From the NCBI GenBank assembly GCA_030605085.1, contig JAUWBH010000058.1:1-30836 (forward strand): a stretch of DNA of 30,836 nucleotides, read 5' to 3'. The notes beneath the pieces are model-generated. The model saw only the letters and a list, made by a program, of their open reading frames with translations. It searched no databases and was not told the origin of the DNA. The DNA is from Promethearchaeota archaeon. Lineage in GTDB: Archaea > Asgardarchaeota > Lokiarchaeia > Sigynarchaeales > SOKP01. Of the stretch, positions 1-8,980 are shown piece after piece. The number at the start of each line of letters is the position of its first letter. The stretch's first letter is position 1. The position numbers and the translations under genes are program-made.

Positions 1-19
1 ATGACTGAACTCATGCTTA

Positions 20-1441
20 CTAGGAGTCGTGCTTACGAGAAATTCGAAATAGATGTGATATACTACTATCAAGAGGATGAGTGTTCAAGGTAAAAGGGTA
101 TTTTTGTCGACAAAGACTAATTTGCGACCACATAAAAAAAAACAAAAAAAAATTTTTATTATAGTCTGGAATAATGTCGTAGGGAGTTTTGTATAATGAA
201 GAGTTGGATGTTTCTAGTATTGCGTTCATATGCGCAATATTTCTAGCTCCACCAATCACTTCTTCAATATAAGATGTTGAACTTAGTTCTTGAATGTCAG
301 TATTATCGGTTACTGATATTCCACCCATTTGTTGCTGTATATTATAGGTTAGATCCGCACTTAATCGGGCTACCAAGTATTTTCCTTGAGAACTAATCCC
401 AGCGACCCATTTTTCAGCTTCTTTACTTGGTTTCTCACTAAACAAAATATGCTCGTCGTAAATTGATGCTGCTTGAAACGCTAATGCGGTAGCTGCTGAA
501 GTTCTAGACAATAGATCCGCCAAACTAAAACCAACGCCTTGGTATTTAAGTATCGGTTGTCCAAATTGAAGTCTCAAATTAGTGTAAATTATTCCGTACG
601 CGAGAGCAGCCCAGCAGATTCCTAATCCACTCCCCATAATACCTAAACGTTCAGGCACTAAGTTCTCAAAAAGATTTCTGTATCCCTGTCCTTCTCCTCC
701 AAGGATATAATCATTTGGGCAAGAAACATCCTTAAATATTGTATGAGCAATATGAACTCGAGGAACATAATCTATTTTTAATCTACGAGTTTCAACACCA
801 AATTCCCGTTTAAGCATGGCTTGTATCATCGTTCCGCGAGGATTTGCATTATTAGTTACACCATAGGCAACAAAATAATCTGCTTTAGGTCCATTAGTCG
901 TGTATACTTTTTCCCCATTAAAGATGACACCTTCTTCCGTTCGTGTACAGATTGTTGTCATATTTACTGCATCAGAGCCTCTTTCTGGTTCTGTAATACC
1001 TATACATCCTATTTTTTGTCCAGATATAAGTTCTTCTTGTACTCGGCGAATTGCCTCACTTTCATGTCCATGCTGGAGAAAATGAAATGTTGGATTCCCG
1101 CATAGAATTCCAGAAGCCAATCTTGCTAATTCAAGTTGACTATCTAAGCAGCTTAAATGAGTAGCCAGTAATACTTCAGTTTTCATTCCATAAGGTCTGA
1201 AATCTTTAAATAAGTTAATTCTTTGAATATAACCTTCTTTCCCTAACACAGGAAATAGTTCATAAACATCTTTACTTTTGTCTATTTTAGGCCGTAATTC
1301 TAAGCAAAATTCTTGAAGTTCTTTGCAAAAAGCACGCTCTTGGTCGTTTAATATAGGAAAAACGTTATCGTTTACAATCTTAAATACATTTTCCAACGAC
1401 ATTTTTTCTAATATTTCGTCTTTTATGATCTTTTCTTGCAT
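20..1441 (-). CDS. Acyl-CoA dehydrogenase family flavoprotein
   Basis: FAD enzyme that would oxidise an acyl-CoA to the trans-2-enoyl-CoA. I place the start at the ATG at 1441, which has GAG just upstream; about 59 Phe/Ile/Asn-rich codons upstream of it look non-coding. Numbering from that Met: the ITEPERGSD flavin/substrate loop is at 149-157, GEKVYTTNG at 176-184, LRLQFGQP at 289-296, and QQMGG at 370-374. The usual MCAD-type catalytic Glu (IYEGT) is replaced by VIGGA at 395-399. A Glu is present in PERLG (264), the position used by isovaleryl-CoA dehydrogenase. Recognisable homology ends near residue 425. The tail beyond that crosses two 9-base A runs (134-142, 144-152) and reads like non-coding DNA, so the true C-terminus is uncertain and a homopolymer frameshift is possible. 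The family assignment is firm; the substrate is unknown. Confidence 0.88.
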   Translation of the reverse strand: MQEKIIKDEILEKMSLENVFKIVNDNVFPILNDQERAFCKELQEFCLELRPKIDKSKDVYELFPVLGKEGYIQRINLFKDFRPYGMKTEVLLATHLSCLDSQLELARLASGILCGNPTFHFLQHGHESEAIRRVQEELISGQKIGCIGITEPERGSDAVNMTTICTRTEEGVIFNGEKVYTTNGPKADYFVAYGVTNNANPRGTMIQAMLKREFGVETRRLKIDYVPRVHIAHTIFKDVSCPNDYILGGEGQGYRNLFENLVPERLGIMGSGLGICWAALAYGIIYTNLRLQFGQPILKYQGVGFSLADLLSRTSAATALAFQAASIYDEHILFSEKPSKEAEKWVAGISSQGKYLVARLSADLTYNIQQQMGGISVTDNTDIQELSSTSYIEEVIGGARNIAHMNAILETSNSSLYKTPYDIIPDYNKNFFLFFFMWSQISLCRQKYPFTLNTHPLDSSISHLFRISRKHDS

Positions 1442-1834
1442 CTTTATCTCATTTAAAAGTGTGTGTGTTTTTTGATTGAAAGAAATTCTAATAATTAAAA
1501 ATAATTTGCAATAGCAATTAAATTTATTATTAATTAGAATAAAGATTAAAGTAAATTTTGTTAACTCCCTAAAAATTAATTTTTTAAACCATATAATAAA
1601 AGATAGTATCTGTTTCATTATGTTATATAATGAAAATAAAAATAATTATGAGCTTTTACAAATAACATATATACTACGTCTATACTTTTTTAAATAAGTT
1701 CTAACATTAATTATTAAAGTAAAAAAGAACGATTGAATGCGAGGTACATTAATTTTTAAGAATGATTTAAACTTATGAGCTATTTCAGTGCCTTTTTTAT
1801 TCTATTGATTTTTATATTTGTGGAGATTGAATAA

Positions 1835-3550
1835 ATGAAAATTACTCGATATTTTAGAAGGATTATTACCAAAAAGGAAAGAGAGGAGAAAGAAAAATCC
1901 TTAGAAAGTCTTATAAATCGCTACGTTAAAGAAGAGAAAAAAGAAATTGCAAAAGAAAAATTAGAAAAAATTGCCGAAATAATCCACGAAACAGAAGATA
2001 AAATTAAGAAATCTATCAAGGAGAAAGTAAAAGTTGCTAAAGCTCAATTTAAGGAGAAAAGTAAGCAATTAGATCAAATCAAAAAAGCCGGGTTAGAATA
2101 CAATACATTTACATCGAAGTTTAGATCCGCTATGCCAAGAACGGAGGAAGAACGCTTACAAGATATGAATGAACTTAAAAGTGCTATTTCCATACTTGAA
2201 TCTTTAGACGATCAAACATATCGAGTGAGTTCAAAAAAATTTGAGGCAGGAATTGGGATTTTTTACGATAAAATATCTCGTCGTTTCAGTTCTCTTATAA
2301 ACGAATATAAATTAAACGAATTTAAGTTCATACCATTCCAGAGACTTAAGCACCATGTGTTTTTAAACGTGAAACATATTAAAGATAAAGATATACTTGA
2401 AATTCTAACCATAATGAAAGATACGCACCTATTAAATGATTTAATAGAAATCAATCCAACATTTTACATTATAGATTTTACGACAGAACCATCAAATTTC
2501 TCTCTAGCCGATAAAGTTCTTTTATCTTTAGCTTACGACGAAAATACTCTTACAATTCAAAAGTTAATGACCCTAACAGAATGGAATGAAGATTATGCAA
2601 GAAAAATTGTACACGGATTAGTTGATAAAAAGTTTGCTACAGTTAAAGACGATAGTATTAGTATAGAGGGTTTTGGTCGTGGTGAAGAAAGAAGAAAGTG
2701 GGATAGTATTATACAAAAACAGATTCAAAAACAACAGGAAAAGGAAAGAGAAAAACACAGACTGCATCAAGAAAGAAAAATACAATTAGAACAACAATTC
2801 TCTAAAGTCAAAGAAGCTAAAATTCCAGATGCGCAACCCATCGATTCATTAATTGAAGATACGCCACCGGATATAAATTTTAGTAAAAAACCAACTGTCA
2901 AAACATTGCCATCTCCTAAACATGAACCTCAATCTTCAGTATCCTTAAAAGATGTAAAGCTTAAAGAAACACAGGAAATTAAAGATAAAGACGCTTTGAT
3001 AGGTGCAATGGAAGCACTAGACGGGATATCACCAACCGAATTCAAAAAAACAGAAGTTAAAAAAGAGGATATAACAGACTTAGATATGGATATTAGTTTG
3101 GATCATTTACCAGAAGAAGAACAAGATTTAGAGGACTTAATTTCTGAAAAAATATTAAATTATCATGAAAATTTCTCACTAATTAATGGGGGTTTAACTC
3201 AATATGAGAAAATAAAAGAGTACATGGAACAAGAATTAAGAAAAGATGTACCCGATGATTTAATAAAAACAATTTTAAGACAATTAAGGGAGTTACAAAT
3301 GATATACTCTTTAATTAAAATAGGTCAATATGAATTCTATTTATTCAACGAAATTTCTCTTAATGACAAAGAAAAAGAATTAATCAAATTCGCAATCAAT
3401 AAAAAGCCATTAAAAAAAGAAGATTTTATTAATGGTTTAGAATGGGATGAGGAAGAAACGCTTACTACGATGAAGACTCTTCAAGAAAAAGGGATTTTGA
3501 GAATAGAAAAAAACGATATAATTATTCCTGGCATTGTTCAAATGAAATAA
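1835..3550 (+). CDS. Coiled-coil protein with two EAP30/ESCRT-II-like tandem winged-helix modules
   Basis: 571 residues. Residues 12-88 are a highly charged Lys/Glu coiled coil, and 284-328 a second charged helix. Residues 330-430 are a low-complexity acidic linker. Two similar modules lie at about 161-282 and 442-568. Each has the order helix pair, (D/P)D-L/I-(L/I)..I(L/M)..(L/M).. , a beta hairpin, ISLND/FSLADK, then a second winged helix with EW(N/D)E and a closing DDSISI.GF or NDIIIPGI strand. This order and pattern match the EAP30 fold of Vps22/Vps36: an NGG...L entry (451-454), an SxP-like hairpin, LSxD, and xWxExxAxxxLxxLxxxGLxxxDD. ESCRT-II is a known component of Asgard membrane remodelling. 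The assignment is inference by pattern; no ESCRT-III or Vps4 gene lies in the window. Start: ATG with GGAG upstream. Alternative: a generic winged-helix protein. Confidence 0.6.
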   Translation: MKITRYFRRIITKKEREEKEKSLESLINRYVKEEKKEIAKEKLEKIAEIIHETEDKIKKSIKEKVKVAKAQFKEKSKQLDQIKKAGLEYNTFTSKFRSAMPRTEEERLQDMNELKSAISILESLDDQTYRVSSKKFEAGIGIFYDKISRRFSSLINEYKLNEFKFIPFQRLKHHVFLNVKHIKDKDILEILTIMKDTHLLNDLIEINPTFYIIDFTTEPSNFSLADKVLLSLAYDENTLTIQKLMTLTEWNEDYARKIVHGLVDKKFATVKDDSISIEGFGRGEERRKWDSIIQKQIQKQQEKEREKHRLHQERKIQLEQQFSKVKEAKIPDAQPIDSLIEDTPPDINFSKKPTVKTLPSPKHEPQSSVSLKDVKLKETQEIKDKDALIGAMEALDGISPTEFKKTEVKKEDITDLDMDISLDHLPEEEQDLEDLISEKILNYHENFSLINGGLTQYEKIKEYMEQELRKDVPDDLIKTILRQLRELQMIYSLIKIGQYEFYLFNEISLNDKEKELIKFAINKKPLKKEDFINGLEWDEEETLTTMKTLQEKGILRIEKNDIIIPGIVQMK

Positions 3551-3620
3551 ACTCTTTTTATTAAGATAATTATAAGCTAATAAATGTTTAATAACTCTTT
3601 GGAAAATGATCATATTGATG

Positions 3621-5360
3621 TTATTTGTAGTTATTTTGTACAAACTCCATTAATTTATTAATTTCTTCCAAATGAGTCTCTTTTTTTCCAAAAATATAAA
3701 ATCGCACATCCGGCCCTGTACCAGAGGGTCTGAAGTAGAGAGTTGAATTGTCGCTTTTTAGTAGGTATATATCGATAAAATTATTATTATCTGATAAAGC
3801 TGAAATTTGATATTCTTTTTCTCCAATTAATATACTTTTTTTATCGTTTTTTTTGAAATTATTCATAATTTTAACTTTCTCCTCATCAGAAGCTGGAATC
3901 GTACGGTTAATTCCCTTTATAGACCAATCTATAGATTCTGATATGGTATATCCTCTACAGATTAATTCTGAAATTAACACGAGCGCAGGCACGGGATATT
4001 TATCAGCAATTATAGGAAATTCTGTGGTAAAATCAAACTCATCCGTTCTTTTATTTTTAGATACATTTAATGTTGTCAAGGTGTGCCCTCCAGATTCCTC
4101 CCAAAGAACAATAATAAATTCTTCTTTCTCTAAATCTTGTTTTTCCATTAAGTCTATAATTCTTTTCTTGAGTGGTTTGGCGTTATTTATCTTAATTAAG
4201 TTTTTATTCTCATCCTCCACATAAAGAATTGCCGTATCTATTTTTGATTGATCAACATCGATTCCAAAAAGAAAATATAATATCAAGCCTAAGTGTTTAT
4301 AACCTACACCAGCCAAAACATTCAAAAAACTCGTATGATCTCCTCTTAGATCGCTAGGTATTGTTCTCACATTAATAATCTTTTTATTGAATTCTTTAGC
4401 TAAAATGTTATGCATCGCGGAGTAAATCTCATTTGGAATGTATGTGAAATATTCACCATTTTGCTTTACATATAAAGCAATTCTATCCCTATCGGCATCA
4501 AGTAATAAAGCTAGATTAGAATTTGCTTGACTCATAACTTCTTGGAGCTTTTCTTCTTTAATTGTTTTTACAGGATTTGGAGGATTTAATTCTTCTTCAA
4601 TTAGAATTATGTTTGCTCCATATTGCTTGAAAAGGTTTACAATACCTCTAGCTTTACCCAAATATGGCCATATTACAATATTTTTATCTTTTAAATTCTT
4701 TATGTCTAAGATCTTTGATAATAAGTCCACGACATAATCATTATTTCTTTGCTCTGCATTGATTTGAATACGTTTAAAATCAGTTTTTAGATAGATTTCT
4801 TTAATTTTAAGGGCTCTTTTAGATATATCCTTAAATATATCTCCAGAAATTGGAATGGGATAATCTATATAAAATTTTATTCCATTCCATGATAATTCAT
4901 TATGACTCGCCGTCAAGACAATAATCAAATTAACATCTTCTATTAGAGCAACTGATGCAGCTCCATATGGAGATGATAATTTAGATTCTCCCGGTTTATC
5001 CGTTTGGTAGTAAATCTCGTATCCATCGTATGCAAAGATTTGCGAGCAATACTCTAGTAGAATCTTTTTACTAGGACGATTGTCAGAAACAATAAGGATT
5101 TTTAAATTCTGATTATTCTTCAACTCTTTAAACTTTTGACTAATTGCTTTGAATACTCTTAAAAATAGAAATAATTTTCGATTTGTTAATAAATATTTAT
5201 CCGCACCAACATCATATATCTGAATCCTAAGACCAGAAGTAGGAGCAACAATGGGATCTATAATATTTATTTCCTCATCAGTTAAATCTGGCAGTTTTAT
5301 AACTTTAGTTCCACCATCTATTTCTTCTAATTTAATATCTTCAATTTCAAATCTTATCAA
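3621..5360 (-). CDS. Phosphohexose mutase (phosphoglucomutase/phosphomannomutase family)
   Basis: Alpha-D-phosphohexomutase superfamily enzyme, cytosolic, interconverting hexose-1-P and hexose-6-P through a phosphoserine. All four active-site elements are visible: TSGLR (41-45) at the N-terminus; TASHNE (150-155) with the phosphorylated Ser152; the metal loop DADRDR (288-293), which keeps the D-x-D-x-D spacing of the usual DGDGDR; the sugar-binding loop EESGG (421-425); and the phosphate loop RPSGTGP (544-550). It is longer than typical archaeal phosphomannomutases (about 450 residues), nearer to the 550-580 residues of phosphoglucomutases. The predicted start is TTG with GAG upstream; no in-frame ATG is nearby. 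It is convergent with the EAP30-like gene. Substrate preference cannot be read from the sequence. Confidence 0.9.
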   Translation of the reverse strand: MIRFEIEDIKLEEIDGGTKVIKLPDLTDEEINIIDPIVAPTSGLRIQIYDVGADKYLLTNRKLFLFLRVFKAISQKFKELKNNQNLKILIVSDNRPSKKILLEYCSQIFAYDGYEIYYQTDKPGESKLSSPYGAASVALIEDVNLIIVLTASHNELSWNGIKFYIDYPIPISGDIFKDISKRALKIKEIYLKTDFKRIQINAEQRNNDYVVDLLSKILDIKNLKDKNIVIWPYLGKARGIVNLFKQYGANIILIEEELNPPNPVKTIKEEKLQEVMSQANSNLALLLDADRDRIALYVKQNGEYFTYIPNEIYSAMHNILAKEFNKKIINVRTIPSDLRGDHTSFLNVLAGVGYKHLGLILYFLFGIDVDQSKIDTAILYVEDENKNLIKINNAKPLKKRIIDLMEKQDLEKEEFIIVLWEESGGHTLTTLNVSKNKRTDEFDFTTEFPIIADKYPVPALVLISELICRGYTISESIDWSIKGINRTIPASDEEKVKIMNNFKKNDKKSILIGEKEYQISALSDNNNFIDIYLLKSDNSTLYFRPSGTGPDVRFYIFGKKETHLEEINKLMEFVQNNYK

Positions 5361-5515
5361 TTTTATCTCTTTGAATAATATTTCATTTTTTATAAATTTC
5401 TTTGTCTAAAGAGGAAATATATTTTATTTTAATTTTCTCGATTATATTTCGCTCGCTGTATTTTTTTGTCAATTTTAACAACAATACTGAGAAAAAATTA
5501 AAGAATTCGCGTGGA

Positions 5516-6409
5516 TTATTTTCGCATCCCTTTGATTGGAACAATTTTTTTAATCGCATCTCTTAAAATTGCGAAAATTTTTTCACGATAATTTGGATCA
5601 ATTGCAACCATTCCATAAACTTTAATTTTGCGAGCGCCTTCAGGTTGAAAAAGAATTTTCTCACAAAATTCGGGAGTTAATCTATTTGGTAAATCTTGTT
5701 TATTCGCAATGCCTAATACTAAAGTATTTTTATAAAATTTATTTAAAATCTTATGAATTATTTCTTTAGAGGAATTTAAATTTTCAAAGGTCGAATCTAA
5801 TACTAAAAGAGCGATTTGGGTTCCTTCTAACAAACTTCTCCATAAAAAGTGAAATTGTTTCTGTCCAGCAAAGTCCCAAAAGCACACATTCCCAAGCTCG
5901 TCGTCGTCATAATTAGCGATATCACAGGTCATTGTAGGCACATATTCCAAATCGATATCCTTACCACATATAAGATGAAGCAAAGTAGTTTTCCCAACTC
6001 CTCCAAAACCTATAATTGATACCTTTATTGTACCCAAAATAGTATTATCTAAAATTTTCTCAAAACTATTGAAAATTGTGCGATTTCCTGCCCATGTACC
6101 ATCTTCAATTATTTTCCCATAACGTTCAATAAATTTAGATCTAATAGTGTTGATTTTAGAGTTAATTTGAGCACTATCCTCTATTAAATCAGTGCATACA
6201 ACGATAATTATTGGGCCAATGATGGTATAATAATACTTAAAATTGTCTGTAGCCGTAGATTTGATGTCAGACTGGCTAATTTCTTTCATAAAACCTGAAA
6301 ATGCACTTAAAAATCCGGCTAACAAATCGCGGTCTATTTCTGAATCACCATAATTCCTAAATAATAATGACTTTCCATCCTTCGTGAGTATATTGATGTA
6401 TTGTATCAT
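5516..6409 (-). CDS. Longin-like domain fused to an Arf-like small GTPase
   Basis: 297 residues. Residues 1-100 form an alternating beta/alpha unit (YINILTKDGKSLLFRNYG, then a helix DLLAGFLSAFSGFMKEI, then YYTIIGPIIIVVCTD) that fits a longin-type profilin-like fold. A linker is followed by a complete GTPase core. G1 is GFGGVGKT (134-141), G2 Thr is in PTMT (158-161), G3 is DFAGQ (179-183) with the catalytic Gln kept, and G4 is NKQD (236-239). G5 is degenerate (MVAIDP). NKQDL is typical of Arf/Arl/SRbeta GTPases. Longin domains and small GTPases are Asgard trafficking signatures; a fusion could act as a self-contained membrane switch. No C-terminal Cys is present for prenylation. The gene is divergent from the coiled-coil gene at 6525, sharing a 115-bp promoter region. 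Confidence 0.85.
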   Translation of the reverse strand: MIQYINILTKDGKSLLFRNYGDSEIDRDLLAGFLSAFSGFMKEISQSDIKSTATDNFKYYYTIIGPIIIVVCTDLIEDSAQINSKINTIRSKFIERYGKIIEDGTWAGNRTIFNSFEKILDNTILGTIKVSIIGFGGVGKTTLLHLICGKDIDLEYVPTMTCDIANYDDDELGNVCFWDFAGQKQFHFLWRSLLEGTQIALLVLDSTFENLNSSKEIIHKILNKFYKNTLVLGIANKQDLPNRLTPEFCEKILFQPEGARKIKVYGMVAIDPNYREKIFAILRDAIKKIVPIKGMRK

Positions 6410-6524
6410 TATGTTTTTAATTCAGTTCAGAAGTTTTTTATTTGTATATTATATTAATTTAGTAAATAAAAAAATATGTTATACCAAAATTATTAGATTG
6501 ACATTTTAAATCGAGGGTAAATTA

Positions 6525-7136
6525 ATGACAAACTTAAACGGGCTAAACCAAGAAGAAATCGTTAAACTAATCAAAAATTTAGACGAAAAAATGAACGATC
6601 TCTCTTCAATTCTACAAAAATTTGGGCTCGATTTAATTACAAAGCTAGGGCAGACTAATTCTACCATAAAAATGCTTGCAGATAAAATAATCGAATTAGA
6701 TAAAGCCACAATCGATATAAAAGCGTTATTACCAAAATTAAATAACATTATCAATAATCAAAAACTTATAGAAAACGAGCTCGATTTAATAAAATCATTG
6801 ACGCAAAAAGTAAATGTACCAGTCGAGAATGAAAATGAATTAAAAAGCGAAGAACTGGCAAGAGAGGAATTAAATATAAAAAACAAACCATTAATTATAG
6901 AACAATTAACCAAGTTAAAAAAAGAACTTAATACGCACGATAATACCCAAGATATTGTAAAAGAATTAGAAAATGTCAAAGAATATATCCTTGAACTAAT
7001 AGGGGGGCACAGAATCCTTTACGACATTTCTCAAGCTATAAACAAATTAAGTACTGAAGAAGTTCTATCAGAAAAATTAAAAAATTACCTCAGAGAAAGA
7101 ATTAACTATTGGATAATTGAATTAAAAGTTAGTTAG
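6525..7136 (+). CDS. Hypothetical helical coiled-coil protein between GTPase genes
   Basis: 203 residues, almost wholly alpha-helical, with heptad-like Leu/Ile spacing over residues 10-110 and again about 120-200. There are no Cys residues, membrane segments or catalytic motifs. The start is ATG after AGGG (spacing about 6). Its 3' end overlaps the 3' end of the convergent Rab-like GTPase gene by 8 bp. Placed between three GTPase genes it could be an effector or tether, but this rests on position only. I do not recognise the family. Confidence 0.75.
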   Translation: MTNLNGLNQEEIVKLIKNLDEKMNDLSSILQKFGLDLITKLGQTNSTIKMLADKIIELDKATIDIKALLPKLNNIINNQKLIENELDLIKSLTQKVNVPVENENELKSEELAREELNIKNKPLIIEQLTKLKKELNTHDNTQDIVKELENVKEYILELIGGHRILYDISQAINKLSTEEVLSEKLKNYLRERINYWIIELKVS

Positions 7137-7704
7137 TAACTCCTTTTGAACGGTATACCTGTTCCGCAATCTTTGTAAAAATTTCTTGAACATTATCACC
7201 TGTTAAAGCCGAAGTTTCGAAATAAGGTGCACTAATCTTTTTGCTCAAATGTGTTGCATGAGGAAGAACAATTTTCCTTTCATCCTTTAAATCAATTTTA
7301 TTTCCTATCAATAAACGAGGAACCCTAGCGGTCAATCCAAATTTGACCGCTGTGTTGAACCAATTGTTCATATTGCTAAATGTTTCTGTTCTGGTAACAT
7401 CAAAAACTAAAATTATCCCATCTGCTCCATTAAAATAAGGACGATGAAGCATGTAGAACTGTGACTGCCCAGCAAGGTCCCAGAGCATTAAAGCAACATT
7501 AATTTCCTTATTATTGATATTTATACCAATCTCTTTTTTGACGATGTTAACGCCAATCGTGGGAATATATTTTTCTTGGAACTTGGCAGAGCTATATTTT
7601 TTTAAAAGGCTGGTTTTCCCCACAGCTGGATCACCTATAACCACGATTTTATAAATGGCCTCGGTTCTAGGCTGAAAAATTATATCTTCTTCGTTATCAC
7701 TCAT
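7129..7704 (-). CDS. Rab/Ras-like small GTPase
   Basis: 191-residue single-domain GTPase with every G motif intact. G1 is GDPAVGKT (24-31), switch I is YIPTIG with Thr49, and G3 is WDLAGQ (75-80) with the catalytic Gln. G4 is GNKID (134-138) and G5 is ETSAL (163-167). FDVTRTETFSNMNNW matches the Rab/Ras FD(V/I)T..xSF..(V/L).xW signature. The C-terminus (RSKGVTN) has no Cys, so eukaryotic-type prenylation is unlikely, as is usual in Asgard small GTPases. The start is the ATG at 7704. The gene is divergent from the roadblock-GTPase gene at 7973, suggesting paired regulation. Confidence 0.93.
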   Translation of the reverse strand: MSDNEEDIIFQPRTEAIYKIVVIGDPAVGKTSLLKKYSSAKFQEKYIPTIGVNIVKKEIGININNKEINVALMLWDLAGQSQFYMLHRPYFNGADGIILVFDVTRTETFSNMNNWFNTAVKFGLTARVPRLLIGNKIDLKDERKIVLPHATHLSKKISAPYFETSALTGDNVQEIFTKIAEQVYRSKGVTN

Positions 7705-7960
7705 GATTTATCATCATAATTTTCTTTTGAGTTAATAATATTATTATATACTTTTAATAATTTTTATGTTTTCGATTCAATTATTCATCTAGTTGCTATG
7801 GCTTTAATAAATAAAACCTAAAGCTTTAAAGACTAAAATTTATGGTATTAATATAAAAAATTAAATACCTAAATATTCTTAAGAGAATTGAACACTTAAA
7901 TTTCATAATAATGACTAGAACGAGTTTACTAAAATAAATTTTAAAGGTATAAGATAACAA

Positions 7961-7972
7961 GGGGGAGGCACC
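7961..7972 (+). promoter_or_regulatory. Strong Shine-Dalgarno site of the roadblock-GTPase gene
   Basis: The run GGGGGAGG (7961-7968) contains a perfect GGAGG four bases before the ATG at 7973. It is the strongest SD-like site seen in the window and fixes this start. Confidence 0.75.
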
Positions 7973-8926
7973 ATGCAAAACTCACTTTCTATTTTGCTGA
8001 AAAACTACATGAGTGATGTAGACGGCGTTATAGCGATTGCCGTATGTGATAGGGACGGACTTATCATTTCCTTTGAGAGTAAAGAGGATTCTGAAAGCGA
8101 CTCGGTAATTGGCGCAATTTCGGCGATTCTCGATAGTTATATCGATAGGATAAAGGCTGAATACGGAACAGAATCTAGTTTTTTTAATGTTACATCTACG
8201 GGAGATAGAAAATTCGCATATTGCTCTCAGGGAACATCAATTTTAACTACGGTTGCGAAGCCATCAACATCGGACATTGAATTGAGGGTTTATAGTGAAT
8301 ATGTTGCCAGAACAGTCGAACTTTTATTAGGCGGGAACGATAATGTGTTACTTGAGATTCCTGAAATAATTCGAGCGTCATCTAAGACAAAAAGTGGAGT
8401 GCTTCCTCAGCGTGAAATTGACCTCAAGTTAATATTGACTGGAGACTACAAGGTGGGTAAAACCTCACTTATAAAGAGGTTTGTTGATGATACTTTCATA
8501 GAGAAATATTTACCTAGTGTCGGAATTGAGATCTCTAAAAAAAATTTTGAACTCGGACCAAAGACTAGGGTAGAACTTAAAATTTGGGATATTGGAGGGC
8601 AACGAAGTGAAGTTGCCGCTTATAAAAAACGTTTTTTTGTTGGAACCAATGCTGCTTTCATTGTAATTGACAGAACCCGTCAAGATAGTTTTAAAAACGT
8701 AGAATATTGGTACAATGAAATTAGAGAATCAATTCGTAGTAATATTCCAATATTTATAGTTGGAAATAAATCAGATTTAACAAGTGAGATATCCGTTATT
8801 GATAAAGACATTAGAGGCATTGCCGATAGGTACGGTGTACCTTATATTTTAACTTCAGCCAAAACTGGAGTAAATGTAAAAGACATGTTTTTGTATATGG
8901 CATATAAATTCTTAGATATGTATTAA
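7973..8926 (+). CDS. Roadblock/LC7 domain fused to a Ras-like small GTPase
   Basis: 317 residues. Residues 1-120 form a roadblock/LC7 domain (LLKNYMSDVDGVIAIAVCDR, then DGLIISFES, a long helix, and a final helix EYVARTVELLLGG). A short linker leads to a Ras-like core. G1 is GDYKVGKT (157-164), G3 is DIGGQ (206-210), G4 is NKSD (265-268), and G5 is TSAK (294-297). Switch I reads PSVGIE, so the Mg-coordinating Thr is Ser182. The architecture is a cis version of the bacterial MglA (GTPase)/MglB (roadblock) pair, in which the roadblock partner acts as GAP or scaffold; that role here is inference. The PUA gene follows 54 bp downstream on the same strand. Confidence 0.9.
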   Translation: MQNSLSILLKNYMSDVDGVIAIAVCDRDGLIISFESKEDSESDSVIGAISAILDSYIDRIKAEYGTESSFFNVTSTGDRKFAYCSQGTSILTTVAKPSTSDIELRVYSEYVARTVELLLGGNDNVLLEIPEIIRASSKTKSGVLPQREIDLKLILTGDYKVGKTSLIKRFVDDTFIEKYLPSVGIEISKKNFELGPKTRVELKIWDIGGQRSEVAAYKKRFFVGTNAAFIVIDRTRQDSFKNVEYWYNEIRESIRSNIPIFIVGNKSDLTSEISVIDKDIRGIADRYGVPYILTSAKTGVNVKDMFLYMAYKFLDMY

Positions 8927-8980
8927 ATAATAGTATGATACTATTGTTTATGGAATTTTTAATAAAAATTTTGAAAAAGA

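Noticed and set aside
1..93. Open + strand frame from the first base (MTELMLTRSRAYEKFE...) ending at TAA 91-93.
   Set aside because: Thirty codons at the window edge with no homology; it could be the end of a gene entering from the left, but cannot be supported.
3853..4224. Long + strand frame of 123 codons opposite the phosphohexose mutase gene.
   Set aside because: It is antisense to a gene whose active-site motifs are all present; its product has no protein-like features.
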